A DNA stretch of 64,000 bases from Symbiodinium natans. Its lineage: Eukaryota; Sar; Dinophyceae; Suessiales; Symbiodiniaceae. The stretch covers positions 234,182 to 298,181 of the forward strand of contig CAJNDS010000557.1 of NCBI GenBank assembly GCA_905221605.1. The letters are read 5' to 3'. A program made the position numbers and the translations under genes. The number at the start of each line of letters is the position of its first letter. Positions within the stretch are counted from its first letter, which is position 1. A model generated the notes under the pieces. The model was not told where the DNA came from. It was given only the letters and a program-made list of their open reading frames with translations, and ran no database searches. Below are positions 10,890 to 20,898 of this stretch, in pieces.

Positions 10890-11720
10890 CTATATCAGAT
10901 ATTCGCCAGTAAAAACAAAGACAGGGGTTTGCGGCAACGCCCATTTCTTTTTGGGCACGATCCTGACTGGCTCGTGCAGATGTTTGTTGGCTCACGTAGG
11001 CCTGCGCCTGAGCGGGCTGGTCAGACGGGACAAGCAATGTTGTTTTCGGGTTTGCTGGCACACTTGTCGCAGGTCAAATCTCTGAGCTTGGCACCGTTTT
11101 TTGAAGGAAGATGGGATCGTATGCGCGCCTGGCAGGAATACAGTGGCTCGCGCGTATCGGCAATGTTGTCGGGCTGGTTGCAAATTAGGGAAAGCAGGAG
11201 GTCCTTTGCCCGTCTCGATGTAGTTTTCGTCCGCTTGTGCGGGAGATCCTGTCGTAGGAGGTGCAAAAGCAGCGCTTGGAGGTTTGAGGGGTGATTCCGG
11301 CGGAAAGGGTGGTGGCGGCGGTCCTTTTCCCTTGCCCTTGGAGACGTAGTAGGTGACGGTCTGCGTGGATGTCAGTCCTGCAAAAAGGCTCAATTAGAAG
11401 AGTCATAGTCTTAGTTTGGGGAGTGGTCGGTTGCGGGGAACGTGGGGTATTGCTGCCCGGGATACCATGGTGAGCCTCGTTGAGGACGGCGATGCGGCAG
11501 CAGGGGTTCTTTAGCGGGGATATTGTGAGGAGAAGTCTGAAAATTTGGTGGGCTAGTTTGGGAAGGGGCACTCTTCAGTTTTGCGCTTGTTAGACTTTGT
11601 TCGGGATGGTCGAGGTACAGGGTCGCGGGTATATTGTTTGTATGTGTACTTCACGCGCGCGTCCTCGTCCATTCCTTTGATCTCTTCCTGCACGGCGTCG
11701 TCGTCATAGATTCCTGTAGG
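10890..11720 (-). pseudogene. Decayed Pro-rich / Cys-containing coding region
   Basis: Reading down the minus strand, plausible protein switches frame several times. The pieces are: IYDDDAVQEEIKGMDEDARV with VKYTYKQYTRDPVPRPSRTK near 11560-11715; SAPSQTSPPNFQTSPHN with PHRRPQRGSPWYPGQQY near 11425-11570; TSTQTVTYYVSKGKGKGPPP after an acceptor-like TTTTTGCAG near 11390; NIADTREPLYSCQARIRSHL with AKLRDLTCDKCASKPENN near 11030-11180; and PAQAQAYVSQQTSARASQDR near 10930-11015. At least one boundary could be an intron, but most require frameshifts. It lies between the right hairpin array and the right palindrome cluster, on the strand of the transposase-like ORF. Confidence 0.4.
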
Positions 11721-11735
11721 ACGCAATTATGCCAA

Positions 11736-11990
11736 TTATGCATACTCATGAAGAGAATGTGTGCTTCGTGATATGCTGGGACGTCCTTTTCCGATGCCCT
11801 TGCCGGCTTCTTCCACGTCGCTGTTGTCGCAACTCCTGATGTTTGCATTGCTGCTTGCGGAGCGGCGTTGTTCTGATTCTTGTGCGCTGGCAGCCAGGTT
11901 TGAGGAAGCGGCGTGTGTGCTGCCCCCATGGAGAGTGTCGGCTCTGTCTACAGCGGGGCGAGTTCTCGAGCCAGCCTGCGAAGTCCCCCC
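11736..11990 (-). CDS. Exon-like frame with GKGIGKGRP motif
   Basis: A minus-strand open frame with Ser/Ala-rich, charged sequence (ASAQESEQRRSASSNANIRS, then DVEEAGKGIGKGRPSISRST). It ends in a stop at 11736. It begins directly beside the right palindrome cluster and runs in the direction of the decayed coding pieces at 10890-11720. It may be the N-terminal exon of the same gene or element. Function unknown. Confidence 0.3.
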   Translation of the reverse strand, partial: GGTSQAGSRTRPAVDRADTLHGGSTHAASSNLAASAQESEQRRSASSNANIRSCDNSDVEEAGKGIGKGRPSISRSTHSLHEYA

Positions 11991-12345
11991 CCCCAAAGTT
12001 TGTTTTTCTCTGGAGAAACAAACTTTGGCAGGGCGAGTTAGCTAGTTTCCGCCCCCACCCCAGTTTGTTTTTCTCTTGATAAACAAACTTTGCCCCTACC
12101 CTCCCAAGTTTGTTTTTCTCTGGAGAAACAAGCTTTCGCCGGGCAAGTTAGTTAGTTTCCCCTCCCCCCCCCTCGCAAAGAAACCCTCCCCCAGAGTTTG
12201 TTTGTCTCTGGATAAACAAACCCAGAAACCCCGTTGGTCCAAAGTTTTTCTATGCATAAACTAACCCAGAAGCTCCGTTGTCCAAAGTTTGTTTTCTATG
12301 CAGAAACTACCCCGCGTAGACCTAAGTTTATTTTCTGCAGAAACT
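11988..12345. repeat. Right cluster of palindromic AAAGTTTGTTT-type repeats
   Basis: At least five units of the family seen at 7098-7480. The clearest is AAAGTTTGTTTTTCTCTGG followed by AGAAACAAACTTTGGCAGG and GCGAGTTAGCTAGTTTCC. The GCGAGTTAG flank is in reverse orientation to the AACTAACTCGC flank of the left cluster, so the clusters are inverted relative to each other. The rightmost units (12230-12345) are more decayed. Confidence 0.8.
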
Positions 12346-12349
12346 AACT

Positions 12350-13250
12350 TGCGTCTGCCCTATCTGGCTCTGGAGTTCTGGATTTAAACTGGCGGTGCAA
12401 CCTGGACTTCATCGGCGTCCGTTCTCTGGAAAGGTCGCATGTTAGCATGAATCCCTAGGCCGTAAAACTGACTTGTACCCAAGGACGGCGTCGTTTGAGT
12501 CTTTCTTAGCCTTCAGCGCTAGATCAACCTGCTGTTAGTGCACACACATCCCACACGCCGACTCATACTAGACCACACCTCGCCTACATTGCGGAGAACA
12601 CAGAACCCATTCCCGACAGCTGCATCTTCGCCAAAGCCCGGGGTGCGCAAGCAAGTTCCGGGTTTACAGTCATGTACATCAGGAGGCCTGCACTCGTAAT
12701 TTTCAAAAAGCAGATGCCTCAACTCGATTCCAAGAATCTCAGCACTTAAGACGATGAGCACAGAAATTGCCCTGCCCGCAACTATGCATTTTGCTCACGC
12801 CAAAAGCCCTCCTCGCTGGAGGTTGCAAGCAGGCTTGCTGCTCTCACCACGGCAGCCGCCAGCTCGCATTCACAACCACCATTCTCGGTGCACGTGGGAA
12901 GCTTCGAGCTCTTGAAGACGTCTGACGCAGTGGCGTGGCGCATGACGGAGCTCCTCGGGCAGCCTGCTTACCATTGGCCTGGACTGCTTTTCCGCAAGCC
13001 ACAGGCAACTCAGAAACCGAGAAAGACTTTAACTTCACCTTGTCTTAGATGACAGGCAAACCTGAGCTCTCTCAGAAAAGCCTTTCAAAACAAGGCCCCA
13101 CGCCCCCTACCCCCCACCTACCCCCCCGCTCCTCCCCTCCCGCTACCCCGCCTGCTAGGCCACTTTCACCTGAAGCCTACGCCCCCTAATAAACCCTGAA
13201 TTCGGCTTGGGGTACCCCTTGCCGAGGCGGCCTTGCGTTTGCGTTTAAAA
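12350..13250. other. No firm gene; one weak minus-strand open frame
   Basis: Mostly unique sequence. A minus-strand frame at 12519-12761 (Cys-rich, with FENYECRPPDVHDCKPG) is the only stretch that reads like protein, but no splice sites or family support it. Around 13090-13190 the sequence becomes very C-rich. Confidence 0.4.
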
Positions 13251-13368
13251 TATACTTACGACCTTCCATCGGTGCGACTTAAACTTCAGCCAGAGCTCCC
13301 AGCAGGAACTTGGACCTAGGCCCAGCCCCTGTGTGAGTGGGAGCGTGCCGGGTCGGCTACCTTGGCAG

Positions 13369-13609
13369 GGAATGGCCATGGTTGGTCAGGGTTACACGGT
13401 TCCGCTGTGCGAGCATGGCTGCTTGATCCCCAAGATGAGCCTGAACATAGAAGCTCATCTTCGCAACAGTTTCGTGCGAGCTTCCGCTGCGTGAGTCGTA
13501 AACCTCACATCCAAAGACCACATTCCCTAACGCGTGCCTTCTTTCGCGCTGCAGAAGCCCAGTGGGGCTCCAAGCGATCTTCATCGTCAAGGCCTGGACG
13601 GGAATTTGA
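13369..13609 (+). CDS. Putative two-exon gene end, unknown function
   Basis: Exon 13369-13490 follows an acceptor-like TTGGCAG and reads GMAMVGQGYTVPLCEHGCLI, then PKMSLNIEAHLRNSFVRASA. It ends at GCTGC|GTGAGT. A 64-bp intron (13491-13554) closes with CTTTCGCGCTGCAG. Exon 13555-13609 continues in phase as ASPVGLQAIFIVKAWTGI and stops at TGA. The two-base phase match and the good donor and acceptor support the plus strand. The minus strand of the same interval is also open (13357-13590), so the strand is not certain. No domain is recognised. The first Met may be internal, because an upstream exon is implied by the acceptor. Confidence 0.35.
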
Positions 13610-15640
13610 AGATTTCAAATCTCGCGTGAGGCCCTGTCGGCACTTGCAACGTAAGGAAGAGGGGCAAGTTCACAGCCGCCCGCCCCAAAGTTGGGGCGGG
13701 AGCTTGACTTAGCAGTGGTATTTCGCTGGGGATCGATCGGTGGTTTCTACAATGGTGAGAGGTATTCGGCGGCATTCACATCAAACTGGTTTGCCTCTCG
13801 TCCTTTTGCAGCTTGTGCAACCTCAAGCCTCGTGCTACAAGCCATTAGAGTCACTAGAGCCCCAAGCAAGCAGCCCGAACGTCCACAACGGTATAATGTT
13901 GCCCGTGCCTCACCCCCCCCTCCCTCACAAAAAAAGGAACTCCTAGACACTGTTTGCCCCCCAAAAGAAGTAACGCGTTCCATTCATTCCATTCAAACAT
14001 GCCCTCGGCGCACCGAAGTGTGGCTCGCGCCCTCCCAGAGTCGGCAGCAGGCGCGCTTGGGGCATCAGCTTCTCGGCCACCTACGGTGTGGATCAAGTGT
14101 CTTTCGGCTCCCAGATCAGACTCGTGGATATCAACACCTTCAGGTGATTCGGCATCATTCGGTAGGAAGGACTGAGTGATCCTTTTTTGCGCCTTCTTCA
14201 GATGGAGCACGGTCTAGTCTCAACAAGCTCTGGAACAACTCGTGTAAGCATTGAATCTGCATTGCTTTAGTCGAAGGTTTGTTCAGCTCTCTTGGTAGTT
14301 TCCAACACCAAGACAAGCAGAAAATACATCCAAGACTTCCTGGCAGTGGTGAGCTGCTGTCCCACATCATTCCCACATGCATCTCACGTGCCTGGTCTTC
14401 CGATCCCATATAGCGGGGGACAGGGCAGCACAGCTCGGAGAGTCTTTCCTTTCGAGGCAGCAATGGGCCACCGCATGGGCAGGTGATGGTCACAACGCTG
14501 GGTCTCGGGCTGAGTTCCTTCGTCTCTCTAAGAAATACGCGGATCTCCGCCATGCCTACCCATTTGCTTATGGCGTGCCTGCATGTGCCCGCTTCCAGAC
14601 GAATAACAAGGACCGAGGACTTTTGGGGCCGAAGGTTTGTTCAGCTCTTTTCGAATTCCCCGTGCCTCTCTGCCACCATTCGTCTCATGCAAGCACGCCA
14701 TGGAAACAAGCAAGTACTGTACAAAGGGAATGCGCAGTGAGCAGCACGTTTACACGTGTTTACTGGCGTGTCAGGAGAGGACAAGCTCCACAAAACCTCC
14801 ACAGGGTCTTCGTGGCCCACCGCAGTTCAGGCAAAAGGTTGTGCGAAGTGTGGACAGGAAGAACAATGTGTGCTTGCCCCGTGGCTGCCCACTCGGGAAG
14901 GTGCTGAAGTCATGTTGATTTGGGAGTCAATCGCTGTTCCATCCAAGCCGAACTCTAAAGTGGTTTGGGTGTTGGTGCAGGTGGAACTCCGGAAATGTGC
15001 AGTTGACTGTTGATAGTTTTGACTTTGCACGCTTGCAGCTGTCCGGCCAGGATAGGCTCGCGAATGACAGCTGCACTTATGACACTGGGTCACAAGGTGC
15101 ATCCTTGCGCTAGACTCCCTAGAGCTGGTTCATGCTTTGGTCGGTGGCCCTGCTGGTTTAGCATGGGCAGTGGCGGCAGTGCTCTAGGGCCGGAGCGGTG
15201 TGATAAGGTGCCGGAATCAAAACGCAGGACCACCCCCACCAAGACAAGGCCCAAGACCACACGCCTTTACGAACAGTGTCAAGAACAGCTTCACGAACTT
15301 GGCCCCGAACCTCGCGCGCGGCACTCGCTGGGAGCCGGAAGGATTGCGGAGCCTCCCACAAGCTTTCTCAAGAGCCGCCTAAGCATGTCATCCCACATAT
15401 CTTCCCAAACCCAAGAGGGCCTCCAGCGCTATCTCCAGCGGTCCACTCGGCCTCGGACCAAGCCCGCCAGGCGAAGCCGGGCCTCGAGGAGTGTCTGAGA
15501 CGCCTGGGCTCGGCGGAGTGCTTCGGCCAAAACGTGTTGAAAGCATTTGAAAGCCTTTCAATCTTCGCAGGCGAGCAATAGAACGTGTCCGACTTGGTGA
15601 GTGGTCTTCTCGCCTAACGCCAACGAGCACAAGCACCACA
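13610..15640. other. No supported gene
   Basis: Several overlapping open frames of up to 176 codons occur on both strands. They contradict each other and carry no motif that I recognise. The segment is probably intergenic or intronic. Confidence 0.4.
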
Positions 15641-15659
15641 GCAACCACCACCATCGCAA

Positions 15660-15716
15660 CAACAACGACCAGAACAAAGACAGCGACAACGACCACCACC
15701 ACCACCACCACCACCC
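15660..15716 (+). repeat. Imperfect (CAC/CAA)n microsatellite
   Basis: Runs of CAACAACAACGACC and ACCACCACCACCACC. The poly-Val frames on the minus strand come from this repeat. Confidence 0.9.
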
Positions 15717-16061
15717 GAGCGAAATACACCCGATCGTAAGCTCACTTGCCTCCCGCTTCTTAATAGTATCATATTGAGCAACATTAGGGTCGTTGTAGGG
15801 TCCCTATCTTCACCTCAGGTCCCATGGCTTTTTTACCTAGCCCGGAGTCTTTCTACGTGACAGGCACTCTCTTGGCAAGGAACCCACCCTCTGTTCCTGA
15901 GACTCTATTATTAATTGAGAGAGACAGGAGAGACAGAGCACATGCACTTTATGAGGAGTGAAAAGACGCATGAAAGTGCATGAACGAATGAACCAAACTA
16001 ACCCAGTTCATGCGTGCACGGGCATTCAATATTAGTATAACTAATGGCCAGTGCGCAAGCT

Positions 16062-16190
16062 CCTTCACCACCACCACCACAACAACAGCAACAACTTTCG
16101 GGCCAACAGCACAACGACAACGAAACGAGAGCAACAACGACAACAATGAGGATGACGACGACGACGACGACGCCGACGCCACCGCCACTC
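16062..16190 (+). repeat. Compound CAC/CAA/GAC triplet microsatellite
   Basis: CACCACCACCACCACAACAAC is followed by a mixed CAACAA block and then (GAC)8-like and GCCGACGCC triplets. It gives poly-Thr and poly-Asp frames on the plus strand that are not convincing genes. Confidence 0.9.
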
Positions 16191-16199
16191 AACTTTCTA

Positions 16200-17500
16200 A
16201 GGTTTGCTGGGCCGAAGATTTGAAGGTCTGGTCCTGCGTTTGTTTAAGGCGGACCTTTGGGGCTTCGCTGCGGCTGTGATCGACCAGGATGCCTTTGTCC
16301 TCCGTATAATAGATGACATGTTTGTGCTCTTTGTTGGTGGGGTATCTAACTTGACGACTACGAGCAGCATCTGATGAGGCCGCTTTTGGAACGTCCTTGG
16401 CATGAGCCGAAGCATGAGGTCTATAAAGATGATGAGAACCCCTGTGAGGTCAACAAGCCCACTTAGTTGGAGCCCCCTTGGCTTCTGAGGGCTGTGCCAG
16501 GCTTCCAAGGCATCCTGGAGCCATCGGCCAAGCGAACTGTCCAGCGCAGGCGTGCAAAGGCGTCCTTCCGGAGAAAGGGAACGCTTCGGTTTGGGAGGGC
16601 GCCCGGAACAAGCCCTTCGGACCGCATGAGTAGCTTGGCAGATCTAGTTGAGAGAAGGTTGGTTCTAGAGCAGCATTTGGAGCGCGAGGTTCCATGCGGC
16701 CAGAGTCGGGCTGACTTGTCCCGAATAGCCGAGCAAGGACCCACACTACTCTAGAGATCAAACGCTCAGCTCACAAGGCGGAGCGGAACTCTCTCACGAT
16801 TGTTACACTTTGGGATCGAAAGCCCTCACCGCAGCGTCTGTCTCGACGGCAAGACCCAAAAGACCCAACGCTGAATGGCCACCTACACAAGACCCCCCAA
16901 GCTCTGATGCAACTTCCTAAACAAGCCCTTAATTTTGCCTCGGCGGTGGCCAGCGCATCGCCGATGCCCGTTCCCAGGGCGATGGCATCGCCATCCTCCA
17001 CGGCCTATGAATGCGACAGGACTTACTGGCTTCTGCTTGGGTGTACAAGTGCAGATTTAGGCACCTTGGACTGGCCTTGGGCTATGATGGGGTACAAAGC
17101 TTGCTACACTGACTTCTGCAACGTGCTGCTCACACAAGGTTGAACCGCTTTGCAGCACAGTTCGTGTTGCAACGATGCATCGTGTTGTCAGCGGCTCCCA
17201 CTCAGGTGATGGAAAAGTGTCGCCCAGCTTCCAAGCATTTGGGAAGGACGAGGCGCGACTGACTCGTTGCGGCCGAACTCGAAAGGTGGAGAACCCGGCC
17301 GGAAACGCCACATAGGGTTTGGAGTCTGCGAGGTGAGCCGCACCTGGGTTACAGGCCGGGGCTGATGGGGAATGCTCTAAATTCTTTTAAACTCTTGAGG
17401 TCTAACTGTCCATGAATGCACTCTGCTTGAAGTCCGTGGCCTTGGATTTCAAGAGGCTTGAGGGCACACCGAGTCGCTTGACCCACGCATAGGACTCAAA
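16200..17500. other. No supported gene
   Basis: GC-rich unique sequence. Several 75-105 codon frames overlap on both strands near 16450-16760 without a clear winner, and no motif or splice-linked pair was found. Confidence 0.4.
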
Positions 17501-17504
17501 CCCT

Positions 17505-17730
17505 GTGGATCTGCTCGAGTCTTGCCACTCGTGCATCAAAACCAGGGGGAAGCAAGCTGCTGGCCTCGGAGTCCCGAAGCTCCACGTCAAAGTGGTCGCG
17601 GCTGATGAACTGCAGGCATTCCTTACCGGCGTAGACTCTGCCAATTCATGCAAAGGCACGATGCAACAACGACAGCAGCATGTGCTCGGGTGTCGTTATC
17701 GTCAACGCGTTCAGTCCCGCAACTTTCTTA
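17505..17730 (+). CDS. Exon-like frame
   Basis: Open plus-strand frame reading MDLLESCHSCIKTRGKQAAG and LHVKVVAADELQAFLTGVDS, then a Gln/Arg-rich stretch. Third codon positions are strongly G/C (GTC AAA GTG GTC GCG GCT GAT). The upstream and downstream boundaries were not fixed. No family recognised. Confidence 0.25.
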
Positions 17731-18428
17731 ACCCTGGATCTTCCTTCGGCTCTGCGTTGTGTGCAGGCAAGAGACACGCACGATCACAGAGCGCAACTGA
17801 TCGGCCTAGCAGGAACTTGATTGACACAGGTTGGGCTCGGGGAGGTCAGGGCTTGAAGTAGCTTGAAGCACGTAGAGTTTCTAGTGAGATAGTATGAGGT
17901 CTGCAACAGGTGGGCCAACTGGCTGGTCGTGGTTTCGGCAACAATGCTACATGGAGGGTTGTGGTCTCCAGTCTTCTAGGGTTTTGATGGGTGTCGCATG
18001 AAAAACTGCTCCAGGTCTTCTCTCAGCCTTTGGTGCTGCATACCTGTCACGCGGTGTTGGGTGCTCGCAGCGTCTGGTAGACCACGGTCTGCGGCTTCCA
18101 AGGCCAATTTTGTTCAGGGCAGGACTCGTGGGTTTAGGGCCCTTGGTTCCTTGCACCAGCTCATGATCGGCGACCAGATCCATTTACCCCAAAAGCAGCA
18201 TTCTAGTCTTGAGTACAGAGCTGTCCCGTTGCCCGTTGCCCAGCAGGAGCCCTCGCAGCTACTTATATGTGACTGTAAACCTTTCCATTCACTTTCGCAT
18301 GTTTCGTGCCAGTTAGCAGCTATAGCAGCTATAGTGCATCACACATTACACCCAACGGCTCCTTCCAAGGCAACACTTGTCAGGACCCTTTTTCGGCACT
18401 ACAATCAGAGGCACATGGCCTCTTGAGT

Positions 18429-18665
18429 TCAGTGCTTGGTCTTGGCTTTGTTTGGCAACTTTGGGGGCTTCAGCACAGGGCCTGGTGCCGCCTCCCCACC
18501 AGAAGGCGAGAGGAGAGGGCCCAGGGTCCAAAGCGCCGTGCTGTCGGTGAGGCCTGGGGGATTCAGCGTCATCGTCTCTTTCCTTTTTAGGAAGACCGGC
18601 CCTTTCAAGCGCTTAGATTTCGGGATGGGCGGATGCTTAAGTTTAGGATTAGATAGCCTGGCCAA
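18429..18665 (-). CDS. Exon-like frame, Pro/Lys-rich
   Basis: Minus-strand frame with KSKRLKGPVFLKRKETMTLN and a Pro/Lys-rich C-terminus ending in a stop at 18429. It lies just downstream of the 18649-19035 frame and could be its continuation through a splice or frameshift; the frames differ. Function unknown. Confidence 0.22.
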   Translation of the reverse strand: MARLSNPKLKHPPIPKSKRLKGPVFLKRKETMTLNPPGLTDSTALWTLGPLLSPSGGEAAPGPVLKPPKLPNKAKTKH

Positions 18666-19035
18666 GCTCGGTGATTGCAGCGCCTAGGTTCCAGCTGAGA
18701 ATGCTTGCCTCAGGCTTCACGCCAGCTCCGTGCAATTCCAGGGTGATGTGGGGCCCACTGCCTCGGGTTACGAGGCCCAAACGAGTTTCGCTTGCGCAGG
18801 ATCCGAAAAAGCCTGGTGGGCTCAAAGGCAAGCAGCTCGTTTGGTCCGACGAGTCTTCCACAGCTGCCTCGGCTTGCGCCGCTACACTGGGAGCGGCTCT
18901 TGAAGGGACAGGGATTGAGTAACAAAACCTTCTGTAAGTTGGTGCCAAGGTTTCGGACTTGAAGCCCAATTGAATCCCATTGAAGCCCTGTGCACTTCCC
19001 GGGCCTCCTCCGGGAGCTGTGCCAGCGCTGGACAT
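18649..19035 (-). CDS. Hypothetical protein, Ala/Gly/Ser-rich
   Basis: A 128-codon minus-strand frame beginning GCCATGTCC (a plausible Met context). It reads MSSAGTAPGGGPGSAQGFNG, then a Cys/Ser/Pro-rich middle and a C-terminus LELHGAGVKPEASILSWNLG. No domain is recognised. It is on the same strand as the FHA-like gene 0.6 kb away, consistent with the unidirectional gene clusters common in dinoflagellates. The opposite strand is also open over part of the interval. Confidence 0.28.
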   Translation of the reverse strand: MSSAGTAPGGGPGSAQGFNGIQLGFKSETLAPTYRRFCYSIPVPSRAAPSVAAQAEAAVEDSSDQTSCLPLSPPGFFGSCASETRLGLVTRGSGPHITLELHGAGVKPEASILSWNLGAAITELGQAI

Positions 19036-19458
19036 GGCCCCAAGGTCGGGGCCTCAGAGGCCAGTGTTTTGTAAGCATCGAGAGAAGACCGTGGGTGTGT
19101 TGGAAAACGTTTTCAAAACCCTGGCAGTTTCGAGTCACGAAATGTAGGCGAAGGCACCGGCGCCACGGGCAGAGTCTCTTCGATGGTCACCGGGTCAGGT
19201 GCAGCCTGTGTCCAAAACGGCATGGCAGCCGCAGGTATCACAGAAGCAGGCACCCCGACCACTACAAGATGCTCATAGACGCTCGACAACTAGACGCTAC
19301 GACAGCCGCGCCTACTTTGCATTCCTACGCCAGCGTATGCCAGCATAGACCCCAAACAGTGGAAGACCACTTGCGTTTCAACACCCCACAAGCTCCAGGA
19401 GCACTCCAAGACTTTCTGCTTTCTGCACTGCAGATGAGGCTTCCCCGGAGCCAGCGTA

Positions 19459-19541
19459 CGCCTAGGCGAGAGCCTTTCTTTGCCTCTCCGAAAACACGAC
19501 CGAGAGGGCCGTTCGCGATTGTACGTCGCCTAGGCGAGAGC
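19459..19541 (+). repeat. Two copies of CGCCTAGGCGAGAGC, spacing 68 bp
   Basis: The 15-bp motif with its palindromic core CGCCTAGGCG occurs at 19459-19473 and 19527-19541, each preceded by a GTACG-like block. It lies just downstream of the 3' end of the FHA-like gene. Confidence 0.7.
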
Positions 19542-19611
19542 GTCTGGGCTCATCAGAAACGCCCATAGAAACCCCCCCCCTTAGTCATCATTAAAATTAG
19601 TGATTAGGTTT

Positions 19612-20898
19612 CTAGCCCGCACGCGCCTCCATCGCTGACGGGCCCGAGGTCAGCTCGCTGCATTCGAGGAAGCTTTTCTGCTGCGAGGGCGGCTTGGGCG
19701 TCTTGGGCGTCTGCTGCATCTCCGGCTTGGGAGCTGGCTTTGGGTCTGCTTGGGCATCCTGCTCTGGCACCGGCTTTGGGCGTGAGGCAGGCTCTCTGGG
19801 CTCCTTGGGTGCACATTTGGGATCAGTGCTGCTCGTAGTGGTTTTTGGGCTGTCAAGCTTGCAGGTCTCCATGGCACGCAGGTGTTGCAGTACCTCTGTG
19901 GGAATCCCTACCTTGGCAACATCTACGGTGGGCATAGCCGAGGGGCTTGGAGGCTGTGGTGGGCCTGCGGAGGGGGTAGGGGCGGCAGGGGCGATGGGCG
20001 TCGGGGCTTGAAGTAGCGCTTTTGCCTCTGCCTTGGCTGCCTGTCCCTTCACTTCATTCTGCATCCCCGCATCCAAAGCCTGCAGCTGCAGGACTAGGAA
20101 ATGGTGTGGAGTGTCGTCGCCTTGATTTCTGGCAAAGCTGAGGGTTGCGCCCGGCCCAAGCTCGCTAGACTGCCCCTGCCAGAGCGCAGTCGTGTTCACG
20201 AAGATGGGGTTCAGTGTGAGGTTTGTAATCCTGATCTTGGAGCTACCTGCTGGGGCCTCAACATCTGCGTGTGTGCGGGATATGATGCTCAGGAACTGTG
20301 GAGCATTCACCAGCAAAGCTTCCAGGAACTTGGCCTGGTGCTGCCTCCCAAGGTGAGACTTCCCATCCTGAAGGGGCAGGGCCCGTAATGTGCTCGGGAG
20401 GGCCTGCAGCACGTCTTGTGAGAAGCCTTCCGCATGTAGGCACATGAGCTGCCACCTGGTGGTCTTTGATAAACCGGCTGCAGCGGGTGAGGCAGTGCAG
20501 GGAGCGGGAACGGGGCATACGTGTGCAGGGGCTGATGCCGGAGGTGGCAATGCGACCGGGGACGGGGTCAGTGGCCGCTGCGGCTGCTGCAGCAGCTTTG
20601 GCTGTAGCTCTGGTTTAGGCTGAGCTGGTGCTGTGGGTTTGGCCGGCTGTGTCACCGGTGTCACCTGCGTCGCCGGGGTCTCTGCAGCTCGCACGCGGCT
20701 TGGATGGGCAGCCTCTTGCACGTCCAAGTGATAGTGAAACTCTGGGCCGCCGGGCGCAGCAACCACAGCATGACCCTGCACGATGGCCGGTATCCACTGG
20801 CCAGTGCGACGTGACAAGTACTGCACCTTCTCCCCGAAGCAGAAGATCCTATCCTGAGCTGGGCCACCTGCTTTGCTCGGATACTGGGCCTGATGCAT
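19612..20898 (-). CDS. Tudor/SH3-like and FHA-like domain protein
   Basis: A single 428-codon minus-strand ORF, the clearest host gene in the window. Residues ~20-72 (FGEKVQYLSRRTGQWIPAIV and following) resemble a small SH3/Tudor-like beta-barrel. Residues ~73-145 are a Pro/Ala/Gln-rich linker. Residues ~150-275 look like a forkhead-associated domain: a G184-R185 pair, SRTH at 207-210, and TNLTLNPIFVN around 225-235, matching the GR...SxxH...N pattern of phosphothreonine-binding FHA domains. The C-terminal 150 residues are Pro/Lys/Glu-rich and disordered-looking. The start is the first Met of the open frame, preceded by AG (GGGGCAG|GATG), so trans-splicing or an upstream exon is possible. The target of binding cannot be inferred. 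Confidence 0.72.
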   Translation of the reverse strand: MHQAQYPSKAGGPAQDRIFCFGEKVQYLSRRTGQWIPAIVQGHAVVAAPGGPEFHYHLDVQEAAHPSRVRAAETPATQVTPVTQPAKPTAPAQPKPELQPKLLQQPQRPLTPSPVALPPPASAPAHVCPVPAPCTASPAAAGLSKTTRWQLMCLHAEGFSQDVLQALPSTLRALPLQDGKSHLGRQHQAKFLEALLVNAPQFLSIISRTHADVEAPAGSSKIRITNLTLNPIFVNTTALWQGQSSELGPGATLSFARNQGDDTPHHFLVLQLQALDAGMQNEVKGQAAKAEAKALLQAPTPIAPAAPTPSAGPPQPPSPSAMPTVDVAKVGIPTEVLQHLRAMETCKLDSPKTTTSSTDPKCAPKEPREPASRPKPVPEQDAQADPKPAPKPEMQQTPKTPKPPSQQKSFLECSELTSGPSAMEARAG

